The notes: generated from the letters alone by a model not told the origin. Numbered from the stretch's first letter, positions 16,296 to 25,308 are shown. The stretch: 64,000 nt of DNA from Rhizobium sp. CIAT894 (GCF_000172795.2 NZ_CP020947.1:3810501-3874500); one strand, 5' to 3'. Program-made: numbers and translations.

Positions 16296-18463
16296 GCAGG
16301 AACCCTCGCATCATGTTGCAGCGCCCAAAGCCGCGCGAAAAGCCCATCCTTCTTCTGCAGAAGCTCGTCGTGCGTTCCCATCTCGATAATGCGGCCGTCT
16401 GCCATGCCGACAATCCGCTGACAGTTTCTGACGGCGGCAAGGCGGTGCGCGATGATGATGACGGTCCGGCCCTGGACGATGTGGCGCATATTTTCCTGGA
16501 CGACGCGCTCGCTTTCGTAATCGAGCGCACTCGTCGCCTCATCGAAGATGAGAAGTGGCGGGTTGGTCGCAAGCGCCCTGGCAATCGCCATGCGCTGGCG
16601 CTGCCCACCCGACAGGTTCGCCCCCCGTTCCTCGATGACGGTGTCGTAGCCCTGCGGCAGTTTCGATATGAATTCGTCCGCGCCGGAAAGCCGCGCAACC
16701 GCCAGGACCTGGGCTCGCGGCAATGCAGGATTGGCCAGCGCTATGTTCTCGTGGATCGTCCGGTTGAACAGCAGGTTTTCCTGCAGAACAACGCCGATAT
16801 GCCCGCGCAGCCACGCCGGGTCCATCTGCGAGATATCCATCCCGTCGAGCAGGACCTGGCCCTCACTGGCAAGATAGAGCCTCTGAATGAGCTTTGTCAG
16901 CGTCGATTTGCCGGAGCCCGAAGCACCGACGATGCCGACAACCTCGCCAGGGCGGATCTGCAGATTGATTCCCTTCAGGATATCCTGGCCGCCAGGGCGG
17001 TAACGGAAGCTGACATTCCTGAACTCGATCAGCCCCCTTGGAGCGGGAAGTGCCAGCCGTGTCGCCGGCGTCCGCTCCATCGGCGTATTCAAGATATCGC
17101 CGAGGCGGTCGATCGAAATCTGAACCTGCTGAAAATCCTGCCAGAGCTGCGAGAGCCGCAGCACAGGCGCCGTCGCCTGGCCGGCGATCATATTGAAGGC
17201 AACGAGCGAACCTACTGACAGCTCACCGTTGATAACGGCGCGCGCACCGAACAGCAACAGCAGCGCAGTCGTAAGCTTGCTGACGTATTGGATGACGTTC
17301 TGCCCGCCGGCGCCGAGAAGCGTCGTGTGGAACGCGGTTTTCACATAGGCCGCGAGCTTTTCTTCCCACTGCGCCTGCATGACCGGTTCCACCGCCGCCG
17401 ACTTGACGGTCTGAATTCCTATGATCGCCTCGACGAGCAGTTGCTGGCTGACAGCGCCCCGATTGAACTTCTCCTTGACCATGTCGCGAAGCGGAGGGCG
17501 AACGAGAAGTCCCACCAGGACGTAGAGCGGGATCGATCCGAGGACGATCAGTGTCAGGCTCCACGAGTAGAACCAGAGAATGCAGAGGAAGACGACCGCG
17601 AATACCAGGTCGATCGCGGCAAAGAGCCCCTGGCCCGTCAAAAAATTTCGGATCGTTTCCAGTTCCCGGACACGGGCGACCGTCTGGCCTGCCGAGCGTG
17701 TTTCGAAATAGTCGAGCGGCAGGCGAAGCAGATGACGGAAAAGCCGCTGTCCGAGCTCGACGTCGATACGATTCGTCGTGTGCGACAACGCATAGGTTCG
17801 CAGATACTGCAAGACGACATCGAAGAGGCCGATGATGGCAATGCCGGCGACCAGTACGAACAAGGTGGAGTAGCCCTTGTGCGTGAGAACCTTGTCGACG
17901 ACCACCTGAAAGAAGAGCGGCGTGACCAGGGCAAAAATCTGAACGAAGAGCAAGGCGACGAGGACATGGGCAAGTGGCTTGCGGTAGCGCCAGAGGGACG
18001 GCAGAAACCATTTCAGTCCGAAGGTCCTGGGATCTGTCCCTGCCCCGCCTAATTTCCGAGCCACGAGAAGCGCACGGGCACCCGTCTCGACAAGCAGCTC
18101 GACTGCCGACAATTCACGATCGGCGCGTGTGACGGGATCAATCACCCTATACCGGCCGGCCGGGGTCGGCCCGCCGAGAATGGCGAATGTGCCTCCCGGC
18201 ATATGAACGATCGCCGGAACAGGCAGATTTCTGAGGCGCGCTTCGGTCAAACCGCAGACGGCCCTTGCCTTCAACCCGACTGCCGATGCCGCCCGCAGAA
18301 GATCCAGCTCGGAAGCAACGCCGCTGCCAATTGCAAGCTCATGATGAAGCTGGTTCGGATCGGCCGCAATCCGGTAGAAGGCTGCAATTCCGCACAAAGC
18401 ACGCAGCCCGGAATCCACCGGTTGCGCTGCCGCATTTGCGATGCCAGGGTCGAGGCTACCCAT
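16292..18463 (-). CDS. Type I secretion ABC transporter, HlyB-like with inactive C39-like domain
   Basis: 723 residues. Residues 1-130 are a C39-peptidase-like domain, but the catalytic Cys position is Ser (D17-S-G), and the His of the HFVVL-type motif is replaced (GGTFAIL), so it should not cleave leader peptides. This is like HlyB, whose domain binds RTX substrates. A six-helix transmembrane region (about 150-430) and an ATPase with GASGSGKST, LSGGQ and LLIFDEATSALD follow. The frame is open to a TTG at 18514. ATG 18475 is possible, but ATG 18463 has GGGA at 6 nt. First gene of the secretion operon. The secreted protein is not identified. Confidence 0.92.
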   Translation of the reverse strand: MGSLDPGIANAAAQPVDSGLRALCGIAAFYRIAADPNQLHHELAIGSGVASELDLLRAASAVGLKARAVCGLTEARLRNLPVPAIVHMPGGTFAILGGPTPAGRYRVIDPVTRADRELSAVELLVETGARALLVARKLGGAGTDPRTFGLKWFLPSLWRYRKPLAHVLVALLFVQIFALVTPLFFQVVVDKVLTHKGYSTLFVLVAGIAIIGLFDVVLQYLRTYALSHTTNRIDVELGQRLFRHLLRLPLDYFETRSAGQTVARVRELETIRNFLTGQGLFAAIDLVFAVVFLCILWFYSWSLTLIVLGSIPLYVLVGLLVRPPLRDMVKEKFNRGAVSQQLLVEAIIGIQTVKSAAVEPVMQAQWEEKLAAYVKTAFHTTLLGAGGQNVIQYVSKLTTALLLLFGARAVINGELSVGSLVAFNMIAGQATAPVLRLSQLWQDFQQVQISIDRLGDILNTPMERTPATRLALPAPRGLIEFRNVSFRYRPGGQDILKGINLQIRPGEVVGIVGASGSGKSTLTKLIQRLYLASEGQVLLDGMDISQMDPAWLRGHIGVVLQENLLFNRTIHENIALANPALPRAQVLAVARLSGADEFISKLPQGYDTVIEERGANLSGGQRQRMAIARALATNPPLLIFDEATSALDYESERVVQENMRHIVQGRTVIIIAHRLAAVRNCQRIVGMADGRIIEMGTHDELLQKKDGLFARLWALQHDARVPA

Positions 18464-19268
18464 AGAAAGTCCCATTGTATTGAATGTATAAATATTGCAA
18501 TCCGGGTCGAACAAGACGCTTCAAAGTCCACAACCCAGGTTATATTTCATTGAGTTGCTTGATTATTAGAAGATATAGCTTCTGCGATCCTGTATATTTC
18601 ACTCTGGCGGTAACGTGAAATTCTAGCATCAAACGGCGCTCGGGCCTCCGGCAGGTTCCACGCTCTAAACATGCGACGCAGTTTTCCAAAGAACGGAGAC
18701 ACACCTACGCACCGAGCGTCCTGCATAGGACCCACGCCATCGTTCAACGCCAGCAAGCAGGGCGCACGCCAAAAGCGCGCGCTAGCTCGCACAAGAATCT
18801 TGACTTAATTTGAGATTTTTTGAGGGGCTTTAATCACTGGCGGGGCTCGCTTCTTCTTGTAAAGGGCAGTTACCTTCGGCTTTAGCAAAGGCTCCTAAAA
18901 CAACCGGCTTTGACTAATCCTGCCGTGCCCTACGCACGGAAGAACTGGTTACTCCGAGCCCCCGCTCGTCAACGCCAGTTGGTTATTTCATAACTTAGAG
19001 GTGGATAGCCAATTCTTGTGAGAAGGACTACCTATGATTTTGTTTTGGTTGCCCCACGCTTAATCGGAGAGAACTATCGGTCAAATCACGGCTCTGTGAT
19101 ATCGTGTGCATTTGGGCCCTGAGGCCATTTTGTCGCATCCCGCTCCCTACGCGCTGCGGCACCCGAAATAATCCGCGCCGCAACTATGAGAGGCCCGCCT
19201 GCCTCCATATCAAGCGGCGCGGATATTGCCGTCCGGGAGCAAGGATGTTCACGCCGGCGAGCCGATCG
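18464..19268. other. Gene-free region upstream of the type I secretion operon
   Basis: About 800 bases without a convincing gene. A minus-strand GTG-started ORF of 81 codons (18547-18792) has no recognisable product or ribosome site. Several short inverted repeats occur, for example CCGTGC (18923-18928) with GCACGG (18934-18939), and GAGC/GCTC around 18957-18968, so an RNA or the secretion promoter may lie here. I see no repeat family or mobile-element end. Confidence 0.4.
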
Positions 19269-19859
19269 CTAAGCGCCGCGGCGAACCGGCGCGCTGGCCA
19301 GCATGCGTCCCGAAGGGACGATCATGCCGGCCGCGCCGTCAAGCCAGCCTTCCGTCAGTTCGAGCGCAAGAAAGCGCGAGCGTTCGAACGGGCCTGGCAT
19401 GACAAGATGGCGAGCCTTCTCGGCAAAAAAGCCGAAACGCTCATAATAGGCGGCATCGCCGACCAGCAGGACGGCGCCATGCCCGCGCTTCTTCGCTTCG
19501 AGGATCGCCGCGCGCATCAGCGCCGAACCGATGCCCTTGCCACCGCAATGCGGCGCAACGGCGAGCGGCCCGAGCAGCAACGCATTGATCGGCGTGCCTT
19601 CGTCATTGACGCCGGCCTCGATGTTCCAGAGCCGCACCGAGCCGATGACGTGGCCGTCGCGATCGCGCGCGACCAGCGCAAGGCCCTCGGCCGGAACGCG
19701 GTTGCGGCGGATCTTCTCCGACGACTTCTTGCGGCGGCCCGGACCCATGACGCGGTCGAGCAGGTTTTCGCGGGCAACGACGTCCGAAGGATTTTCGGCG
19801 TCGATGGTGAAGGTGGTGGGCGCAAAGAATGCGCGGACAGAATCAAGAACAGCGGCCAT
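19269..19859 (-). CDS. GNAT family N-acetyltransferase (YhbS-like)
   Basis: 196 residues. The acetyl-CoA loop is LLLGPLAVAPHCGGKGIGSA and the C-terminal half holds GAVLLVGDAAYYERFGF, typical of the YhbS branch. The central segment VPAEGLALVARDRDGHVIGS forms the usual beta strands. Cytoplasmic, substrate unknown. It follows ornithine decarboxylase on the same strand after about 90 nt and may share its transcript. If so, polyamine acetylation would be possible, but the YhbS branch is not known for this. Confidence 0.85.
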   Translation of the reverse strand: MAAVLDSVRAFFAPTTFTIDAENPSDVVARENLLDRVMGPGRRKKSSEKIRRNRVPAEGLALVARDRDGHVIGSVRLWNIEAGVNDEGTPINALLLGPLAVAPHCGGKGIGSALMRAAILEAKKRGHGAVLLVGDAAYYERFGFFAEKARHLVMPGPFERSRFLALELTEGWLDGAAGMIVPSGRMLASAPVRRGA

Positions 19860-19952
19860 CTTGGCCTCCCGTACCCAATACCGTTATCAGCGGCGATGAA
19901 GGAAATTGTGAAATTGCCGCCCCGGCTGGTTACGGGGCCGGCGGAAACGACC

Positions 19953-21086
19953 TTAGATGACGTAGGCCTTCAGCGGCTCGAAACCGTTGAACGCGACCGC
20001 CGAATAGGTCGTCGTATAGGCGCCGGTGCCTTCGATCAGGACCTCGTCGCCGATCGAAAGGGAGATCGGCAGCGGATAGAGGTTCTTCTCATAGAGCACG
20101 TCGGCCGAATCGCAGGTCGGGCCGGCGATCACGCAGGGCTCCATCTCGTCGCCGTCGTGCTCCGTGCGGATCGGATAGCGGATGGCTTCGTCCATCGTTT
20201 CGGCGAGACCGCCGAACTTGCCGATGTCGAGGAAGACCCAGCGCGCGTCGTCATTGTCCGACTTCTTCGAGATCAGCACGACCTCAGCCTTGATGACGCC
20301 GGCATTGCCGACCATGCCGCGGCCCGGCTCGATGATCGTCTGCGGGATCTGGTTGCCGAAATGCGTGCGCAGCGCCTGGTAGATCGACTTTCCGTAAGCT
20401 TCTGCGGACGGAACGTCGCGCAGGTACTTGGTCGGGAAGCCGCCGCCCATGTTGACCATCTGCAGGTGGATGCCCTGCTTGGCAAGCGATACGAAGACGC
20501 GCTTGGCATCGGCAAGAGCCGAATCCCAGGCATCGACCTTGGTCATCTGCGAACCGACGTGGAACGAGACGCCGTAGGACTGCAGACCGAGCTGATGAGC
20601 GTAGACGAGAACGTCGACGGCCATCTGCGGGACGCAGCCGAACTTGCGCGACAGCGGCCATTCGGCGCCTTCGCCATCGGTCAGCACCCTGCAGAAGACA
20701 CGGGCGCCGGGAGCGGCACGCGAGATCTTCTCGACTTCCTCATGGCTGTCGACCGCAAAGAGGCTGACGCCGAGCGCATGCGCGCGGGCGACATCGCGTT
20801 CCTTCTTGATCGTGTTGCCGTAGGAGATGCGGGCGGCGGTCGCGCCGGCTTCGAGCGCCATTTCGATTTCGGCAACGGATGCGCAATCGAAATTGGAGCC
20901 GAGGCCTGCGAGCAGCTTCAGCACCTCAGGAGCCGGATTGGCCTTGACGGCATAGTAGATGGCGCTGTCCGGCATGGCGTGACGGAAGGCGTGGAAATTG
21001 TCGCGAACGACATCGAGGTCAACCACGAGGCAGGGACCGTCGGGACGTCGGGTTGCGAGAAAGTCGCGGATGCGCTGGGTGGTCAT
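19953..21086 (-). CDS. Ornithine/lysine decarboxylase, PLP alanine-racemase fold (group IV)
   Basis: 377 residues. The PLP lysine is Lys48 (YYAVKAN), with HVGSQ at 176-180, the Gly loop GGGFP at 214-218, EPGRG at 253-257 and the second active-site Cys325 in GPTCDSADVL. These are hallmarks of eukaryotic-type ornithine decarboxylases, which in rhizobia make putrescine from ornithine. The frame is open far upstream (to 21569), but ATG 21086 has AGAGGGA at 5-6 nt and gives the family length. A leader of more than 300 nt precedes it. Divergent from a LysR regulator. Confidence 0.93.
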   Translation of the reverse strand: MTTQRIRDFLATRRPDGPCLVVDLDVVRDNFHAFRHAMPDSAIYYAVKANPAPEVLKLLAGLGSNFDCASVAEIEMALEAGATAARISYGNTIKKERDVARAHALGVSLFAVDSHEEVEKISRAAPGARVFCRVLTDGEGAEWPLSRKFGCVPQMAVDVLVYAHQLGLQSYGVSFHVGSQMTKVDAWDSALADAKRVFVSLAKQGIHLQMVNMGGGFPTKYLRDVPSAEAYGKSIYQALRTHFGNQIPQTIIEPGRGMVGNAGVIKAEVVLISKKSDNDDARWVFLDIGKFGGLAETMDEAIRYPIRTEHDGDEMEPCVIAGPTCDSADVLYEKNLYPLPISLSIGDEVLIEGTGAYTTTYSAVAFNGFEPLKAYVI

Positions 21087-21420
21087 ATCGTTCCCTCTTC
21101 CAATTCCAGAGCTCCGGCATGAACCGGAGGACAAAGGGCATACGAGAACTCGCATTGGAACCAGCCGGTGGAGACCCCGGAACCATAGCAAGCGCTCGAT
21201 GCGCGGATAGTGAACCAACGCCGCGGACGCGGTGTAAGTTCGGCTTTGTCTGCCATGGATTGGAGGGAGAATCCCAACCGCACTTCCGGCAATGATGGTG
21301 TGCCTCTTCAGTAACCCCCGCTGATGGAAAGCAGGGAGAGAACAAAAAGGCCCGCACCGTCGTTGCTTCAGGCGTCCTCGCATTTTCCGGTTGGCCGGAA
21401 TAGCGACTGGAGGGGTTAAT
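21087..21420 (-). promoter_or_regulatory. Ornithine decarboxylase leader, candidate speF-type RNA element
   Basis: The stretch before the decarboxylase start holds no supportable gene but several GC-rich inverted repeats: CCGCG/CGCGG at 21221-21232, and CTCCGG with CCGGAG at 21112-21129 just upstream of the ribosome site. A conserved RNA called speF is known in the 5' leaders of alphaproteobacterial ornithine decarboxylase genes. I place it here by gene identity and hairpins, not by a match to its model. A minus-strand frame whose stop overlaps the decarboxylase ATG (TGA at 21083-21085) could be a coupled upstream ORF. Confidence 0.45.
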
Positions 21421-21532
21421 TCCAGGTACCTTACCGATTTCCTCACCAATTCGAGGGTTCGGCGGACACCCATGGGCACGTGCGACTTTGGGCTGAGGTG
21501 GAAATAAGAATATTCGCCTTCACAATCAAGCG

Positions 21533-21558
21533 TTTTTTTGATCTTGGGGTCAAAAAAA
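21533..21558. promoter_or_regulatory. Perfect inverted repeat between odc and lysR
   Basis: TTTTTTTGA (21533-21541) and TCAAAAAAA (21550-21558) are perfect 9-bp arms around an 8-nt centre, in the AT-rich divergent promoter region. It may be a regulator site or promoter structure. A terminator is unlikely because both flanking genes point away. Confidence 0.45.
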
Positions 21559-21561
21559 TAA

Positions 21562-21588
21562 TTGAACAAAACAGGCCGATTTGTTCAA
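21562..21588. promoter_or_regulatory. Candidate LysR-type operator upstream of the LysR gene
   Basis: TTGAACAAA (21562-21570) and TTTGTTCAA (21580-21588) form a perfect 9-bp dyad with a 9-nt spacer, ending 27 nt before the LysR start. Dyads with T-N11-A cores in this position are typical autoregulatory LysR sites. Confidence 0.5.
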
Positions 21589-21615
21589 CATTCACAAACA
21601 GCTTCGGGAAAAGTC

Positions 21616-22509
21616 ATGGACACTTTGACACGCATACGCGCCTTCATCGATGTCGTCGAGGCCGAGGGCTTTTCCGCCGCGGCGCGGCGCACCGGCCGTT
21701 CGAAGGCGCTACTCTCCAAATATGTGCGCGAATTGGAGGATGAGCTCGGCGCCCTGCTGCTCAACCGCACGACCCGGCAGTTCTCGATGACCGAGGCCGG
21801 CCACACCTATTACCGCAGCGCCTCCGACATTCTCAAGGAAATCGACAACCTTGCCGACCTCGTGCGCGAGAACAATGCGCAGTTGAAGGGGCGGCTGCGC
21901 ATTTCCGTGCCCCGCACCTTCGTCGACGCGGATGTCGGCCAGTCGCTGATCGATTTCGCCCGGGAGAACCCGGATCTTTCGCTGGAGATCGCCGCCGACG
22001 ACCGCTTCGTCGACCTGATCGAGGAAGGCTTCGACGTGGCGATCCGCATTTCCAAGCTCGAAGATTCCGGCATGATCGCCCGCAAGATCTCCGATTTCCG
22101 CGTCCATCTCTGCGCCACCCCGGATTTTATCGAGCGCCATCCGGATCTTGCGCATCCGAGCGACATTTCCAATGTTCCCTTTATCGTCGACACCAATTCG
22201 CGCACCCAGGGCAGCATTCGCTTCTACAATCCTGATAACACCACCTTCGCCGTCGCCGTCTCCGGGCCGATAGAGGTCAACAGCCCGCATGCGACATTGC
22301 GCGCTGCCCTTGCCGGCATCGGCATCGCCCTCATCCCCGATTTTATCGCCCGTAAGCCGATCGAGAGCGGCGAATTGCTGACGCTGTTTAACGATTACAT
22401 CCCGACCGACCGCGGTATCTACGCCGTCTACCCGCACCGGCGCTACCTGCCGGCCAAGGTGAGGATCTTCGTCGACTACCTGCACAACTGGTTCAAAAAA
22501 CACCCCTGA
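21616..22509 (+). CDS. LysR family transcriptional regulator
   Basis: 297 residues: N-terminal winged helix (TRIRAFIDVVEAEGFSAAAR, RTGRSKALLSKYVRELEDEL) and a substrate-binding effector domain (GRLRISVPRTFVDADVGQSL onward). The frame is open to 21562, but ATG 21616 has GGGAAAAG just upstream and gives the standard LysR N-terminus. The CrgA/DsdC-like branch is suggested by the RISVPRTF opening of the effector domain. It is divergent from ornithine decarboxylase, which it may regulate, though the 500-nt spacer leaves this open. Confidence 0.9.
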   Translation: MDTLTRIRAFIDVVEAEGFSAAARRTGRSKALLSKYVRELEDELGALLLNRTTRQFSMTEAGHTYYRSASDILKEIDNLADLVRENNAQLKGRLRISVPRTFVDADVGQSLIDFARENPDLSLEIAADDRFVDLIEEGFDVAIRISKLEDSGMIARKISDFRVHLCATPDFIERHPDLAHPSDISNVPFIVDTNSRTQGSIRFYNPDNTTFAVAVSGPIEVNSPHATLRAALAGIGIALIPDFIARKPIESGELLTLFNDYIPTDRGIYAVYPHRRYLPAKVRIFVDYLHNWFKKHP

Positions 22510-22628
22510 TAGCAGCCTTGTGCCGAGATGCGACATCCCGTCCCACGCCTGTCACCACGAAACACGGTCCCAATTCCGTCCCAATTTCTGGCAAGAAGTC
22601 GGGGTCACCGAACAGGGCAGCGGAATAA

Positions 22629-23270
22629 ATGAGATATTCGACGATACTGATGGCCGCGCTCCTTTCGCTGGCGCCGGCCGCCGCCTTTGCCCATCCGCAC
22701 ATCTTCGTGGAGGCGCGTCTCGAGGTCGTGGCCGACAAGGACGGTAACGTCGAGGAATTGCGCAATGTCTGGCGCTTCGACGAGGTCTTCTCCTCCTCGG
22801 TCGTCATGGATTTCGACAAGAACACCGATCTCAAGCTGGAGCCGAACGAGCTCGCAGAAGTCGGGAAAACCGTGAAGCAATCGCTTGCCGAATACGATTA
22901 CTACATGAACCTGACGATCAACGGGAAGAACATCACCGTCCAGAAGCCCGACATCATCCATGTCGACTACAAGGACGGCCAGTTGCTGATGTTCTTCGCG
23001 GTCAAACCGGCGGAGAAGATGCCGCTGAAAGGCAGGCTCACCTTCGGCGTCTACGACCCGTCGCTCTATACTTCGATCGATTTCCCGACAGACAACGAGT
23101 TGGCGACGGTCGGCGACGGCTTCAAGTCCTGCAAACATCAGGTGGTGCGGCCGGATGCGGACGAGGTGATCTCGCAGAACAAGCAGTCGCTGACGGACGC
23201 CTTCTTCAATGATCCCACCGGCACCAACATGTCCAAACTCTTCGCCACCCGGCTGGAGGTAACATGCTGA
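22629..23270 (+). CDS. DUF1007 periplasmic protein, partner of the NicO transporter
   Basis: 213 residues with a clear Sec signal (cleavage after AFA near residue 21). The mature protein begins HPHIFVEARLEV, the family signature: a His-rich N-terminus that probably binds a metal. DUF1007 proteins are almost always next to NicO/RcnA type nickel-cobalt transporters, as here, and are thought to present metal in the periplasm. The stop overlaps the next start by 7 nt, so the two are translated together. Confidence 0.88.
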   Translation: MRYSTILMAALLSLAPAAAFAHPHIFVEARLEVVADKDGNVEELRNVWRFDEVFSSSVVMDFDKNTDLKLEPNELAEVGKTVKQSLAEYDYYMNLTINGKNITVQKPDIIHVDYKDGQLLMFFAVKPAEKMPLKGRLTFGVYDPSLYTSIDFPTDNELATVGDGFKSCKHQVVRPDADEVISQNKQSLTDAFFNDPTGTNMSKLFATRLEVTC

Positions 23271-24340
23271 CAAAAAGCCTGTCCCTCACCTTTTCCGCTG
23301 CGATCCTTGCGCTCCTGGCGGCGGCAAGCCTTGCCCATGCGCAATCGCCGCTCGGTATCGGCACGGCGGAGCCGAGCTTCCAGCCGACCGGCGGGCCGCT
23401 CGCACCGCTCTTGCTCTATGTGAACTATGAGCAGCAGGCTTTCTACCGGGCGCTGACAGGCGCGTTGAAGGCGATGCGTGAGGACCCGTGGCAACTGGCA
23501 TCGCTGACCGGCCTCTCCTTCGCCTACGGCGTCTTCCATGCCGCAGGCCCCGGCCACGGCAAGGCGGTCATCTCCTCCTATATGATCGCCAACGAGATCG
23601 AGCTGAAGCGCGGTGTGGTGATTTCCTTCATCTCGGCCTTCGTCCAGGGCGTGGTGGCGGTGGCGCTGGTAGGCGGCGCCTGGCTGGTGCTGCGCGGCAC
23701 CGGCATCACGCTGACGGCTGCGACCCATGCGATGGAGATCGCAAGCTTCGTCATGGTCATCCTCTTCGGTGGCTGGCTGCTGTTTCGCAAACTGCGCTCG
23801 ATGGTGGGCAGCATCCCGCGCCGCCGGATGATGGCCACATCTGCCGGTCCGGTCAGCATGATGCTCGACTGGAAGGACAATGCCGCCGAACGCCAGACCT
23901 ATGTTTTCAACGGCAAGGCACAGGCCGTCGAAGCCGGCCATACCTTCGTTCCCGGCATGGCCTGCGAAACCTGCGGCAATGCTCATGTGGCGGACCCCGC
24001 CCTGCTCGCCGGCGACAAGTTCAGCGCCCGCGAGGCCTGGTCGGCGATCGTTGCCGTCGGCCTTCGCCCCTGCTCCGGCGCTTTGCTTGTTATGACCTTC
24101 TCGCTGCTGAACGGGCTCTATCTCGGCGGCGTACTTTCGGTCGCCGCCATGTCGCTCGGCACGGCGATCACCGTTTCTCTGCTTGCCACCCTTGCCGTCA
24201 CCGCCAAGAGTGCCGCCGTCCGCCTCTCCGGGCGCGGCTCGACCGCCTCGGTCTGGATCGGCAACGCCATCGAAATCCTCGGCGCTTTGCTCGTCATCCT
24301 GATGGGCGCCCTGCTGCTCGGGGCCTCGCTGCAAGGATAA
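23264..24340 (+). CDS. NicO/RcnA-type nickel-cobalt (or zinc) transporter
   Basis: 358 residues, with a signal-like N-terminus and about six later membrane segments. The family motif FHAAGPGHGK (His92, His98) lies in an early helix and GLRPCSGALLVM in a later one. A central hydrophilic loop carries CETCGNAH, a possible metal site. NiCoT/RcnA relatives export Ni or Co. Some rhizobial versions with DUF1007 may handle zinc. It overlaps the DUF1007 gene. No RcnR/Fur-type regulator is adjacent, and I see no metal box upstream. Confidence 0.88.
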   Translation: MLTKSLSLTFSAAILALLAAASLAHAQSPLGIGTAEPSFQPTGGPLAPLLLYVNYEQQAFYRALTGALKAMREDPWQLASLTGLSFAYGVFHAAGPGHGKAVISSYMIANEIELKRGVVISFISAFVQGVVAVALVGGAWLVLRGTGITLTAATHAMEIASFVMVILFGGWLLFRKLRSMVGSIPRRRMMATSAGPVSMMLDWKDNAAERQTYVFNGKAQAVEAGHTFVPGMACETCGNAHVADPALLAGDKFSAREAWSAIVAVGLRPCSGALLVMTFSLLNGLYLGGVLSVAAMSLGTAITVSLLATLAVTAKSAAVRLSGRGSTASVWIGNAIEILGALLVILMGALLLGASLQG

Positions 24341-24341
24341 C

Positions 24342-24548
24342 TTATTTCCCCCTGCCGCGCTGGTAACGCGCCCGCAGCCAGAAAACCGCGAAAAATGCCA
24401 TGATCAGGCAGACGCCGACGACGATCGCCAGCGTCGGCGAGAAATTGCCGATCCACAGCACGATGGTCGGCAGAAAATAAAGGACGAGGCCGGCGCCGAG
24501 CAGGATGATGGCGGCGGCGGTGGCCTGCGAGCGACTTTCGGGGCTCAT
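24342..24548 (-). CDS. Small two-helix membrane protein (68 residues)
   Basis: Two hydrophobic helices span about residues 11-31 and 35-57, with a short Ser-rich N-terminus and a basic C-terminus (RARYQRGRGK). I do not recognise the family. ATG 24548 overlaps the upstream acetyltransferase stop (ATGA) and has AAAGG at 8 nt. The longer frame to 24668 lies inside the acetyltransferase and is not used. It converges on the NicO gene with a 1-nt gap. Confidence 0.7.
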   Translation of the reverse strand: MSPESRSQATAAAIILLGAGLVLYFLPTIVLWIGNFSPTLAIVVGVCLIMAFFAVFWLRARYQRGRGK

Positions 24549-25240
24549 GCGAGCCTTTCCTTTTCGAGATCGGCGCGGATATCCTGCAGGCGGCGGATCT
24601 GATTGCCGGCGGCGTCGAAATTCTCCGGTAAAAGCCAGGCCTCGAAGGCCTCGTTGATCAGCGGCCATTCACTATCGATCATCGAGAACCAGGCGGTATC
24701 GCGGTTGCGGTGCTTGGAAATCATGTGCTGGCGGAAGACGCCTTCGAAGCTGAAGCCGTAACGGGCGGCCGTCGTCTTGCTCGCCTCGTTCTTATTGTCG
24801 CATTTCCATTCGTAGCGGCGGTAGCCGAGATCCTCAAAAACGTGCTTGGCCATCAGATAATGCGCCTCGGTGGAAAGCGGCGAACGCTTCATCTCGGGCC
24901 CGTGCGCCACCCCGCCGATCTCGACCACGCCGTTTGCCGGATCGGCACGCATATAGTTCGCCATGCCGACAATCTTGCCGGTGGCATTGTCGCGGAAGAG
25001 ATGGGTGAGCCAGCCGGACTTGGTGTAGACGGTTTCGAGCCAGTTGGCGAAATCCTCGATACCGGAAAAATCGTCCTGCGCGAAATAGAGAAGCAGCGGG
25101 TTGATGCCCATGCCGCCAAGTCCGTCCCACAGGGCCTCGAGATGCTCGGCGCGCCGATAGGGTTCGACGGTGACGAAACGGCCCTTCAGCGTGACCGGCT
25201 TCGGCGCCGGGCAGCCTTTGAAATTTGCAAGATCGCGCAT
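24545..25240 (-). CDS. GNAT family N-acetyltransferase (RimJ/RimL-like)
   Basis: 231 residues. The segments GRFVTVEPYRRAEHLEALWD, GVVEIGGVAHGPEMKRSPLS and YRRYEWKCDNKNEASKTTAA are typical of the RimL-like branch, which acetylates protein N-termini or small amines. ATG 25240 has GGGGAG at 6 nt, better than the upstream in-frame start at 25312. It is coupled to the small membrane gene behind it. Target unknown. Confidence 0.87.
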   Translation of the reverse strand: MRDLANFKGCPAPKPVTLKGRFVTVEPYRRAEHLEALWDGLGGMGINPLLLYFAQDDFSGIEDFANWLETVYTKSGWLTHLFRDNATGKIVGMANYMRADPANGVVEIGGVAHGPEMKRSPLSTEAHYLMAKHVFEDLGYRRYEWKCDNKNEASKTTAARYGFSFEGVFRQHMISKHRNRDTAWFSMIDSEWPLINEAFEAWLLPENFDAAGNQIRRLQDIRADLEKERLA

Positions 25241-25308
25241 GTTCACTCCCCTGATCCAGGAGTGGAGTGGATAGGCCAGCCGCCCGACAAAGGCAACCGG
25301 CCTGGATG

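Noticed and set aside
13066..18463. RTX toxin or bacteriocin with double-glycine leader in the secretion locus
   Set aside because: No GGxGxD repeats and no double-Gly leader are visible in any of the small proteins, so no substrate can be named.
19104..21122. A 672-codon plus-strand open frame across the acetyltransferase and ornithine decarboxylase genes
   Set aside because: It is antisense to two well-supported genes with active-site motifs, has no recognisable domain, and such long open antisense frames are usual in GC-rich DNA.
21087..21569. N-terminal extension of ornithine decarboxylase by 161 codons
   Set aside because: All three minus frames are open here, the family starts at the residue encoded at 21086, and a proper ribosome site precedes that ATG.
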